In this document: positions 17,560-26,200 of the stretch, piece after piece
How the letters are laid out: every line of letters starts with the position of its first letter
How positions within the stretch are numbered: position 1 is the first letter of the stretch
NCBI RefSeq assembly: GCF_900091495.1
Contig: NZ_LT607413.1
Span: 4,913,001-4,977,000, forward strand
Length of the DNA stretch: 64,000 bases
Origin: Micromonospora echinospora
GTDB taxonomy: Bacteria > Actinomycetota > Actinomycetes > Mycobacteriales > Micromonosporaceae
Reading direction: 5' to 3'
Notes under the pieces: model-generated
Seen by the model: only the letters and a program-made list of their open reading frames with translations
What the model was told of the DNA's origin: nothing
Database searches by the model: none
Translations under genes and position numbers: made by a program

Positions 17560-17692
17560 GAAGGGCACCGGAACGCACACGTCGGGTCGGCACATCGACT
17601 ACGTCTACTTCTGGAAGCGCGTGCCGGAGCACCAGGTCATGTGGATGACCGACTACAGCATCGTCGGTGCCCCGCGGTCCGCGAGGGGGTGA
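17560..17692 (+). pseudogene. C-terminal fragment of an endonuclease/exonuclease/phosphatase-like protein
   Basis: The + strand ends with TSGRHIDYVYFWKR and MWMTDYSIVGAP before a stop. This resembles the closing HIDYVF...SDHxxV segment of the endonuclease/exonuclease/phosphatase fold. The catalytic histidine position is tyrosine here and everything before it is missing. Confidence 0.4.
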
Positions 17693-17711
17693 CGGCCAGT
17701 ACCGGCCGTGA

Positions 17712-19004
17712 TCAGTAGAGCAGGTAGGGCCGGCGCTGCCGGCCGAAAGCGGCCAGCTCATCGGCCCAGGCGCCCACCACGTCGTCCACGTCGGCGCCCG
17801 CGTCGACCATGGTGCGCAGCCGGGGCGACCCGGTGAGCTTGTCGATCCAGTACGGCCGAACCGCGTCCCACGTGTCCTGCCGCCAGGCGAACGCCGGATA
17901 CCTCCGCGCCTCCACCAACATGGCCACCCCGGTGCGGATCGGGTCGTAGACGTGGCGGTCCACGACCTTCACCTCGACCCCGGCGCAGAGCTTGTTGAGC
18001 AGAGCCGGCTTCTGGCCGGCTGCGGTGGGCGAGAAGTACGCCTCCCGGAACCGCACTCCCGGCAGGTCACGGGCGTTGAGGCGGTCACTCCAGTGGTAGT
18101 CGAAGTCGGTGTCGAGTCCGCCGATCAGCTCGAACGGACGGCAGGTGCCGCGACCTTCGGTGATCGACGCGACGCCCTCGAAGAGGCAGGTACCCGGGTA
18201 GACGAGCGCCGTGTCGGTGGTGGGCATGTTGGGGCTGGGCATCACCCACGGCAGATCGGTGTCGGCCGCCAGCACGTCCCGCTTCCAGTGCCGGCACTGC
18301 ACCACGTGCAGGTCGACCGACCGTCCGGCCTCGGCGGGCAGGAACTCGGCGTTGAAGAGGCGAGCCAGTTCGCCGACGGTCATGCCGTGCTGCTGCACGA
18401 TCTCCTTCAGCCCGACACCGGAGGTGTAGCCGGCGGTCATCATCGGGCCGTACGCCCGGCCGCCGATCGGGTTGGGCCGGTCGAGCACGACGTACCGCTT
18501 GCCGACCCGGGCCGCGGCGAGCATCGAGGTGTACATCGTCCAGATGTAGGTGTAGAACCGGGCGCCGACATCCTGGATGTCGAACACCACCGTGTCCGTC
18601 CCCGACTGGGTGAACATGCGCTCCCAGTCGGCCTGCGAGGCGCCGTACGCGTCGTAGACGGTGATGCCGGTCCGGGCGTCCGTGCCGGTGCCCTCGCTGC
18701 CGCCTGCCTGGGCCGAGCCCCGGAATCCGTGCTCGGGGCCGAACGCCGCCACCACGTTGACCTGACCCGAGCCGTGCATCAGGTCGACCAGGTGGCGGTA
18801 GGAGGAGTCGACGCCGGTCGGGTTGGAGATGACCCCCACCCGCTGTCCGTGCAGGTCCCGGAAGCCGGAGCGGACCAGCAGGTCCAGGCCGGTCTCGACC
18901 CGGCGGATTCCAGGGTCGGCGCTGGCGGGTGCGCCGGCCAGGGCCCCGGCGAGGGTACCCCCGGTGATCGCGCTGGCTCCGGTGAGGAAGATTCTGCGCT
19001 CCAT
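17712..19004 (-). CDS. namZ: Exported exo-beta-N-acetylmuramidase (DUF1343 / GH171)
   Basis: The 430-residue protein begins with RRIFLTGASAITGGTLAGA, a twin-arginine-like signal. It has the DUF1343 pattern throughout: RVGVISNPTGVDSSYRHLVD, AAFGPEHGFRGSAQAG, VFDIQDVGARFYTYIWTMY, DRPNPIGGRAYGP, and MPSPNMPTTDTALVYPGTCL. NamZ of Bacillus subtilis is the founding member and splits MurNAc from the non-reducing end of glycan chains, working in alternation with NagZ. GGGAGG precedes the ATG by about 6 bases. It is transcribed from its own promoter, 375 bases upstream of nagZ, and is the first gene of the divided cluster. Enzyme length and motif order look complete. Confidence 0.9.
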   Translation of the reverse strand: MERRIFLTGASAITGGTLAGALAGAPASADPGIRRVETGLDLLVRSGFRDLHGQRVGVISNPTGVDSSYRHLVDLMHGSGQVNVVAAFGPEHGFRGSAQAGGSEGTGTDARTGITVYDAYGASQADWERMFTQSGTDTVVFDIQDVGARFYTYIWTMYTSMLAAARVGKRYVVLDRPNPIGGRAYGPMMTAGYTSGVGLKEIVQQHGMTVGELARLFNAEFLPAEAGRSVDLHVVQCRHWKRDVLAADTDLPWVMPSPNMPTTDTALVYPGTCLFEGVASITEGRGTCRPFELIGGLDTDFDYHWSDRLNARDLPGVRFREAYFSPTAAGQKPALLNKLCAGVEVKVVDRHVYDPIRTGVAMLVEARRYPAFAWRQDTWDAVRPYWIDKLTGSPRLRTMVDAGADVDDVVGAWADELAAFGRQRRPYLLY

Positions 19005-19033
19005 CGGGTGCCTCCCAAGCCGCTCAATTCATC

Positions 19034-19064
19034 GAAACTTAGCTACATCCCGCAGGCCGGTCAA
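19034..19064 (-). promoter_or_regulatory. namZ promoter with shared operator-like sequence
   Basis: On the minus strand TTGACC (19059-19064) and TAAGTT (19036-19041) are 17 bases apart. The sequence CCTTCCTTGAC, then 13 variable bases, then GTAGCTAAGTTTC, is identical in layout to the nagZ promoter, which suggests both genes answer to one regulator. Confidence 0.75.
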
Positions 19065-19539
19065 GGAAGGAGTCCTCCATCGTCCCGACGGTTACCGGGA
19101 AGACGCACCACTTGCCGGTCGTCATCACCTCCAACGACCGCCAATCGAGAACCAGAAGTCGCCGGCAAACTGACCCCATCGGACGACCACCCCGCTACTG
19201 CGGCATGGTCACTGCGGCGCGGTAGCGGGGGCGCGGATCTGGCAGGTCCGGGCACCACGCGCCGTGACGCTCCATGTGGCACCCGGACCGCGATAACCGT
19301 GGTCTTAGTCAGTGAGGAGGGCGCGATCTCGGGGCGGGCCGGATGTCGGGCGACCACGCGTTCGGCCGCCTCGCCGAGGTCGTTCCACATGCGTCACCGG
19401 TCAGCGGCCCTGGTCGCGTCCGGCCTGCTGCCCACCCAACGAGCTCAGCGGGCCGTCAAGGTTCCACAGAGGAATCAGCTACTGCGCATCGCCGGTGTAG
19501 GGTCGCCTGCACGGGTGGCGGCATCGCTTAACGGAGGCA
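19065..19539. other. Intergenic region, no gene supported
   Basis: No recognisable protein, RNA or repeat was found on either strand. GGAGG at 19533-19537 is the ribosome site of the following gene. Confidence 0.5.
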
Positions 19540-20364
19540 GTGGTGGAACGTCGTGGCGAGGATGCTCGCGGGGTCGATCTGCGAACGGACCGGGCGCACG
19601 GCGCACGAATCTACGACTACATCCTGGGCGGCAAGGACAACTTCGCCGCCGACCGCGAGGCTGGTGAGAGTTCGTTGCGGATTTGGCCCGCGTTGAGGGT
19701 CCACATGCAGGCGAACAGGTTCTTCATGCACCGGGTGGCGCGTTACCTGGCTACCGAGTGCGGGGTCCGGCAGTTCCTCGACATCGGCACCGGACTGCCG
19801 ACATCACCGAATCTCCATGAGATTGTGCAGTCGGTTGACCCGACCGCACGTGTGGTCTACACCGACAACGATCCGCTCGTGCTCGCGCACGCGCGTGCGC
19901 TGATGGTCGGGACAGCACAGGGACGCACGGCCTATGTGGCGGCGGACATGCGCGACCCCCAGACGATCATCTCCGCGCCGGAATTCCTGCGTACCCTCGA
20001 CCTGAGCCAGCCGGTTGGGTTACTGCTGATCGCAATCGTGCACTTCATCGAGGACGACGCGGAAGCACTGCGGGTCGTACGGCAGGTCATGGACGTGCTG
20101 CCGGCGGGCAGTTACCTGGCGATGTCCATCGCAACCGATGAGTTCGACCCAATCCCGCTGGCCGAGGTCCAGCGGCAGTACAACAGGCTCGGTGAGACCC
20201 TCATCTTCCGCGACCGTGCCACGGCGCTGAGGTTCTTCGACGGCTTGGAGTTGGTCGAGCCCGGGCTGGTCCAGGTCCACAAGTGGCGTCCGGACGGGTC
20301 CGAGGCCCCAGGGATCGCAGACAAGGACATCGCCATGTACGGGGCGGTCGCGCGGAAAGCCTAG
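19540..20364 (+). CDS. SAM-dependent methyltransferase, DUF574 family
   Basis: This 274-residue protein carries the diagnostic DUF574 start: AHGARIYDYILGGKDNFAAD. The SAM-binding motif is QFLDIGTGLPTSPNLHE, followed by ARVVYTDNDPLVLAHARALM with the acidic ribose ligand, and ADMRDPQTI. The family is abundant in actinomycetes and its substrates are mostly unknown; it acts in the cytosol. The start is GTG 19540 or GTG 19543; the second fits the GGAGG spacing better. It stands alone between two intergenic stretches, so context does not help. Confidence 0.88.
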   Translation: MVERRGEDARGVDLRTDRAHGARIYDYILGGKDNFAADREAGESSLRIWPALRVHMQANRFFMHRVARYLATECGVRQFLDIGTGLPTSPNLHEIVQSVDPTARVVYTDNDPLVLAHARALMVGTAQGRTAYVAADMRDPQTIISAPEFLRTLDLSQPVGLLLIAIVHFIEDDAEALRVVRQVMDVLPAGSYLAMSIATDEFDPIPLAEVQRQYNRLGETLIFRDRATALRFFDGLELVEPGLVQVHKWRPDGSEAPGIADKDIAMYGAVARKA

Positions 20365-20530
20365 TGCGACCGACTCTCTCTCTTCGCCTGCGCCGGGAGC
20401 GCCTGCCCGTCGCCGCCCGGCCCGCGGTGGGCCGCCCCCGGCCACACCAAGCACGACCGTGGCCCGCCGCCGAGCACAACCGTCGGTCGGCTGATCGCTT
20501 CCCGCAGGATCGATCTCCGCGTGGCTGTAG

Positions 20531-20761
20531 GGCCGGGCCGGCAGCGGCGCGGTCGAGGTCGAGGTCGACACCGAGCCGCGCGACGTCGTCGAACCCGCAG
20601 ACTTCGCCCGAGCCCTGGACGACGACCCGGCCGCCCGCGCCGCGTACGACAACGTGGCGTACGGCCACAAGCGCGAGCACGTGCGTGCCATCGAGAGCGC
20701 AAAGAAGCCCGAGACGCGCCAGCGGCGTATCGAGAAGGCCATCGCCAGCCTGCGAGGCTGA
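20531..20761 (+). pseudogene. C-terminal fragment of a YdeI/OmdA-type protein
   Basis: After an in-frame stop at 20528 the + strand reads AVEVEVDTEPRDVVEPADFA, then RALDDDPAARAAYDNVAYGH, KREHVRAIESAKKPETRQRR and a stop. This is the C-terminal half of the bacteriocin-protection YdeI/OmdA family, whose closing helices contain PAARxAFxxLSxSHRREY and AKxPETRxRRI. The N-terminal half is missing and there is no start. Confidence 0.6.
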
Positions 20762-20943
20762 GCCCGGAGGCGACACTCCGCCGGCAGAGGAGTCGCTGCG
20801 CGGAGGCACGACCCTGGGCCGAGTGATCGGGCCGACATCCGACCCGGTGGTACAACACCGACACCGGCCAGTCGACACCCGGGACAGCGCCGACGTCGAC
20901 CCGGTGCCCGACACCTCGTAAGGAGCGCTGTACCGTAGCGGTC

Positions 20944-21381
20944 ATGACAGCGCCTACCGCCCTGCCGGCGGGTTATCGGTTGGTCGATGGACCACCGACG
21001 GTCGGAGACTACCTGCTCCTTCGCGAAAGGTCCGGGCTCTCACCGCGTCGACCCGATCAAGCTGCCGCCGCGGTGCAGGGCGGCTGGGCTGCGGTGCACG
21101 TATTGCACGAGGAGAGCGGCACGGCAGTAGGGATGGGTCGGGTGCTCGGCGATGGCGGGTGGTACTTCCACGTGGTCGACATGGCGGTATTGCCAGAGCA
21201 CCAGCGTCGGGGCATAGGTGAAGCGGTACTGACTGCGTTACTGGCGACAATCCGTCGGGAAGCGCCGCCCGGTGCGTTCGTGAACCTGCTCGCCGATCCG
21301 CCGGGTCGCCGCCTCTACGAGCGGCACGGTTTCCAGCAGACGGGGCCGAACTCTGTCGGGATGGCTCGGACCCTTGACTGA
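20944..21381 (+). CDS. GNAT-family N-acetyltransferase
   Basis: The 145-residue protein shows the GNAT fold. Motif A is VDMAVLPEHQRRGIGEAVLT, with the Q/RxxGxG/A acetyl-CoA loop as QRRGIG. The last strand-helix pair is NLLADPPGRRLYERHGFQQT. It should move an acetyl group from acetyl-CoA to an amine; the substrate is unknown. TACCGT (20931-20936) lies 7 bases before the ATG with no ribosome site, which suggests a leaderless transcript. The length is normal for single-domain GNATs. Confidence 0.88.
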   Translation: MTAPTALPAGYRLVDGPPTVGDYLLLRERSGLSPRRPDQAAAAVQGGWAAVHVLHEESGTAVGMGRVLGDGGWYFHVVDMAVLPEHQRRGIGEAVLTALLATIRREAPPGAFVNLLADPPGRRLYERHGFQQTGPNSVGMARTLD

Positions 21382-21842
21382 CGACGCAACTGGCCCCACG
21401 CCACAAGACCGGCCGACTTGCAACAGGAGGGTGACGTCCCTGCTCAAGTCTGCCTTGATCTTGCCAACGCGCACCGCAACGGAGCCGCTGACCAGCAGCT
21501 CGGTTCCTTGACCGGCTGCCGGTGGTGGCGGCATGATCCGCGCATGATCGCAGGCCAGAGCCAGCTCGCAGACCTTGCCCACCGGTAGCCGAGTGAGCCC
21601 CGGCAGCGCCTGCACGACGTGGTGCTCAATTCGGGCCCCGTACCGGCTTTCTCCGACCTGGACCGGCGGGCGCCCGGTAGGGCCGACCAGGCGGCTACCC
21701 CGTACGAGCACCGACGTCACCAGGCGACGTGAGGCGGATCTCGCCCGACGGCTCGGCCAGGAGTCGCCCCCGGCCCGGTCGGCTGCGGAGGACAAAAACC
21801 CGGGGCTGCGGCGCTGCGGGCATCGCCGTAGGTGGTGGTGCC
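21382..21842 (-). other. Region with a coding-like stretch on the minus strand, family unknown
   Basis: About 21425-21725 on the minus strand has codon use typical of genes, reading VTSVLVRGSRLVGPTGRPPV, then ARIEHHVVQALPGLTRLPVG and KVCELALACDHARIM. The frame then continues antisense through the GNAT gene, so any original 3' end is lost. I do not recognise the family. It could be a truncated gene. Confidence 0.3.
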
Positions 21843-22886
21843 GTGCTTGAGGGGCTCGGCCTGCCGGCTGGCCTGGCTGACGCGTATGCCCATCTGGTGA
21901 CTGTTCCGTCGGTGGCGCCGGACGAGATGGCCAGGGCGTTGGGCACCAGCACTGATGACGCCGTCACCGTCCTCGCCGCGTTGGAGCGGCATGCGCTTGC
22001 CAGCCGGTCCGAGTTCGGCGGGGAGGCGCGGTGGACCGCTGTTCCTCCGTTGCTGACCGGCCAGCGGCTCCTGGTCGAGCAGGCTTCGCGGCTGCTCGAG
22101 GCGCAGCGTGAACTGCTCGCGCTCTCCGAGTCCCACCAGCGGACGGTCAGGGCTGGCGGCGCGGAGCATCTTCTTGTGGAGGTCGTGGTAGGCGAGGCCG
22201 CCTTGCACGCGCAGCTGAGCCGGCTGGACGACGCCGCGCAGGAGGTGCTCGCGCTGGTGAAGCCGCCGTTCGTCGCGGTGTCGTTCAGCGACGACGCCGC
22301 ACTCTCGACAGCTCCGAGCAGCCGGGTGATTTTCGACCACGCGGTGTTCGCCGATGATTACCACACGGTCGAGCGGCTGCGGCAGACCGTCCGGCCGGGC
22401 GACCAGCTCCGTGTGCACCCTGCGGTGCCGATGCGGCTGAGGGTGTACGACCAGCGGGTCGCTGTTCTGCCCCTGGTGCGACATGACGCCCAACCGGCCG
22501 TGCTGCTGGTGCACTCTGGTGGCCTCGTGACCCTCGCCGTCGAGTTCTTCGAGGCGATATGGCGCGAGGCGACCCCACTGCCGGTCGGAGACGCCGATCT
22601 CGGATCCGGTGCTGAGCGCCGGTGGCTAGGGATCGATGATCGGCGGATATTCGGGCTGCTCCTGACCGGGGCCACCGACGCGACGATCGCCCATCAACTC
22701 GGTCGCAGCGAGCGCTGGGTGCAACGCAGGGTGCGGTTGATGATGGACGAGGCCGGGGTGCGCACCCGGCTGCAACTCGGCTGGGAGGCGCACCGGCGCG
22801 GATGGCTGGTGGACGAGCCGGCCGGCGGTCGGTCATCCACGGCTGACGCGGACGAAGCAGCATCACCGCTACCGCCCGTAGCCTGA
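21843..22886 (+). CDS. LuxR/TrmB-like helix-turn-helix regulator
   Basis: I start at GTG 21843 (LEGLGLPAGLADAYAHLVTV), because the longer frame upstream is arginine-rich and unlike the family. The N-terminal winged-helix region (VAPDEMARALGTSTDDAVTV) resembles TrmB-type domains. A central sensor-like domain follows, and near the C-terminus a LuxR-type helix-turn-helix: RIFGLLLTGATDATIAHQLG and then RSERWVQRRVRLMMDEAG. This domain order is common in actinomycete regulators placed beside exported proteases or natural-product genes. It lies about 320 bases upstream of the large subtilase and may control it; that is inference. The product has 347 residues and looks intact. Confidence 0.75.
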   Translation: MLEGLGLPAGLADAYAHLVTVPSVAPDEMARALGTSTDDAVTVLAALERHALASRSEFGGEARWTAVPPLLTGQRLLVEQASRLLEAQRELLALSESHQRTVRAGGAEHLLVEVVVGEAALHAQLSRLDDAAQEVLALVKPPFVAVSFSDDAALSTAPSSRVIFDHAVFADDYHTVERLRQTVRPGDQLRVHPAVPMRLRVYDQRVAVLPLVRHDAQPAVLLVHSGGLVTLAVEFFEAIWREATPLPVGDADLGSGAERRWLGIDDRRIFGLLLTGATDATIAHQLGRSERWVQRRVRLMMDEAGVRTRLQLGWEAHRRGWLVDEPAGGRSSTADADEAASPLPPVA

Positions 22887-23203
22887 CGAACGCGCAGCTG
22901 ACGGCACGCGTCCGGCCGGTTCCCGGCGGCTGTCGGAAACACGCACGGTCGCATTCCCGCACGTCGTGGGCGCTTCCCCAACCCCCTCCGGCGATGTTGT
23001 CCTGGGGCGGCTCTGGCCCATCCCCAGGAGGATCACCCGCCCTCCTCCGCTTCGCCGGGTTCGCCGACATCGCCGTCAACTTGGCGTGCCGCGCGCCTGC
23101 GAGGGCTGGCCAGCACCTGACCGACCGGCTGGTCCGGATGAACCGTCCCAAGCCTGCCACGACCGGAACTGCGGCAGACGCCTGCACAAAGAGGAGAAGG
23201 CGC
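22887..23203. other. Leader region of the subtilase gene
   Basis: No separate gene is visible. GAGGAG (23191-23196) is the ribosome site for the ATG at 23204. Confidence 0.5.
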
Positions 23204-26200
23204 ATGTGGAAACAACGACCTCGGGGTCCGCGGCGGAAGTCGAGGCCCGCGGCTGTTGCGACGATCGCCCTGTTGGCACTGCTTGCGAGCACGGCTCCGG
23301 CGGCACAGGCTGCGCCGACCGAGGGGGAGCCGGCTGACCGGGCGAGTGCCAAGATTGAGAAGCCTCTCGGTGGGAAGTTCGCGGTGGCAGCCATGCAGGA
23401 CTTCCTGGTCCGGTTCACCGAAAGGGCCGACCTGACCGAAGCCGGGCGGACCAAGGACTGGGACGTGCGCGGCGCCACAACCGCGAACGCGCTGAAGGCC
23501 AGCGCGGCGCGCAGCCAGCGCGGGGTACGCGCCCTGCTGGACAAGGCAAAGGTCAGTTACAAGTCGTTCTGGGCCACCAACGCGATCTACGTCGAGGACG
23601 GCTCGGCGACCCTGGCCCAGCAACTGGCCGGGAGGGCAGAGGTGCAGATGCTCTATGAGCCGCGTACCTACGAAATCCCCGTAGTCGCGGAGGACCAGCC
23701 CAGTGTCACACCGCAGTCACTCCAGTGGGGTATCGCCGACGTCAACGCCGACGATGTCTGGACCAACTACGGCATCACCGGCGAGGGCGTCGTGGTCGCG
23801 AGCATCGACTCCGGGGTGCAGTACGACCACCCGGCACTGGTCAAGCAGTATCGCGGCACCAACGGCGACGGGACCTTCGACCACAACTACAACTGGTTCG
23901 ATGCCTCTGGCACCTGTGGGGGCAAGCCCTGTGACCTCAACGGCCATGGCACCCACACCATGGGCACGATGGTCGGGGACGACCGTGCGGGCAATCAGAT
24001 CGGTATGGCGCCGGGCGCCACCTGGATTACGACGAACGGCTGCTGTGACAGCGACACGACGCTGATCGAGTCCGGCCAGTGGCTGCTCGAACCCACAGAC
24101 TTGAATGGCCAGAATCCGGACGTCAGCAAGCGTCCGAACATCATCAACAACTCGTGGGGCACGCAGTCTCCGTCCAACGACCCGTTCATGGAGGACATCT
24201 CCAGGGCGTGGGAGGCTTCAGGGATCTTCAGTGTCTGGGCCAACGGCAACATCGGTTCCGCCTGCAACACCAGTGGGTCACCCGGCAGCCGGATCATCAA
24301 CTACTCGGTAGGCAACTACGACAGCAACCACGCCATCAACCCTTACTCAAGCCGGGGAGCCGGCCAGGACGGGGAGACCAAGCCCAACATCTCCGCTCCG
24401 GGATCGGCTATCCGCTCGTCGGTTCCGGGTAGTGGCTACGCCCACTACTCCGGCACTTCGATGGCCGCCCCACACGTCGCGGGCGCGATCGCCCTGGCCT
24501 GGTCGGCGGCGCCGACCCTGCTCGGGGACGTCGCCGCCACCAAGGCCCTGATGGACGGTTCCGCGGTCGACACCCCCGACAACCAGTGCGGCGGCACCGA
24601 CGACGACAACAACGTCTTCGGCGAGGGTCGGTTGGACGCGCTCGCGCTGCTCGCTGCCGCCCCCACCCGCGACACCGGGGTCCTGTCCGGCACGGTGACC
24701 GACGCGACGAGTGGTGGCCCGGTCGCGGAGGCCAAGGTCAGCCTGACCGGCCTGATCGCCCGCACTGTCAGCACCGACGCCAGCGGCCGTTTCGAGCTGC
24801 GGCTGCCGGTGGGCGCGTACGACCTGAGCGTGTCCAAGTTCGGCTACGCGACCGACACCTTCACCGCAGTCAAGATCGATGCGGACCGGACGACAACGCT
24901 GAACGTACCGCTGGCAAGCCGTCCGTCCAGCACCGTGACGGGCACCATCACCGACGGATCCGGCCAGGGCTGGCCCCTCTACGCCAAACTCGACGTCGGC
25001 GACACCCCGGTGTCCGCGTTCACCAACCCCGTCACCGGTGCCTACTCGCTCAACCTCCCGTCGGGCACCAGCTACCGGGTTCAGGTGACCGCGCAGTACG
25101 CGGGCTACGACCCGAAGACGGTGGCTCTGGACCTCACCGCTGGCGGCAACGTCACGCTCGACGTGACGCTGGAGGTCAACCTCGGGTGCAATGCTCCGGG
25201 CTACCGCCTCGTGTATGAGCCCGTGCTCCGGGAGAGTTTCGACACCGGGAAGGTCCCCGACGGCTGGACCGTCGTCGACAACCTCGGAACAGGGCGGGTC
25301 TGGACCTTCAACGACCCGGAGAACTGGGGCAACCTCACCGGTGGCGACGGGGCCTTCGCAGACGTCAACGGCGACTACTACGGCCCGCCGAGCACCCAGG
25401 ACACCGCACTCGTGACGCCGGTGCTCGACCTCTCCGACATCACCGACGCGACCTTGGAGTTCGCGACCGACTACCTGCATCACGCCAGCGAGAAGCCGGA
25501 GATCGGCCTCTCGGTCGACGGCGGCGCGACCTGGACCACGGTGTGGACCCAGGACATCAGCCTGCGCGGACCGCGCAAGGTACAGGTCTCGCTACCTGGC
25601 GCGGCCGGAGAGCCCGACGTGCAGATCAGATTCCACTACCGCGTCGGCACCTGGAGCCATTGGTGGCAGGTGGACGACGTCTTCGTCGGCCTGCGGGACT
25701 GCGTCCCGCTCGATGTCGGTCTCATGGTCGGCAACGTCTACGACGCCAACGACAGGACCCCGGTGAACGGCGCGACCGTCACCAGCGACGAGGCTCCCCA
25801 CGACACCGCCACCACCGTGGCGACTCCCCAGGACGACGCCCTGGCCGACGGCTTCTACTGGATGTACTCGTCGCTGACCGGCAAGCACCCGTTCACCGCG
25901 ACCAAGGCTCGCTATCAGTCGACGACCCGACCAGTCGACGTGGTCAAAGGCGGCGTGACGTCGGCCGACTTCCTGCTGGGCGCCGGGCGCCTCACGGTCA
26001 AACCCTCCTCGGTGCAGGCCAGCGTCCCCCTGGGCGGCGTGGACGAGCGCACCTTCACCATCACCAACGACGGCACCGCGCCCGTCGAACTGGAGATCAC
26101 CGAGAACGACGGTAGCTTCACGATCCTGAAGGCCGACGGCACCAGAACGTCGTCGACCAGGATCGCGGGGTCCACCGGCACCTCCGTCAATCGGGTGAAG

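Noticed and set aside
22285..23544. Minus-strand frame opposite the regulator and subtilase leader
   Set aside because: Arg/Pro/Ala-rich shadow; no ribosome site.
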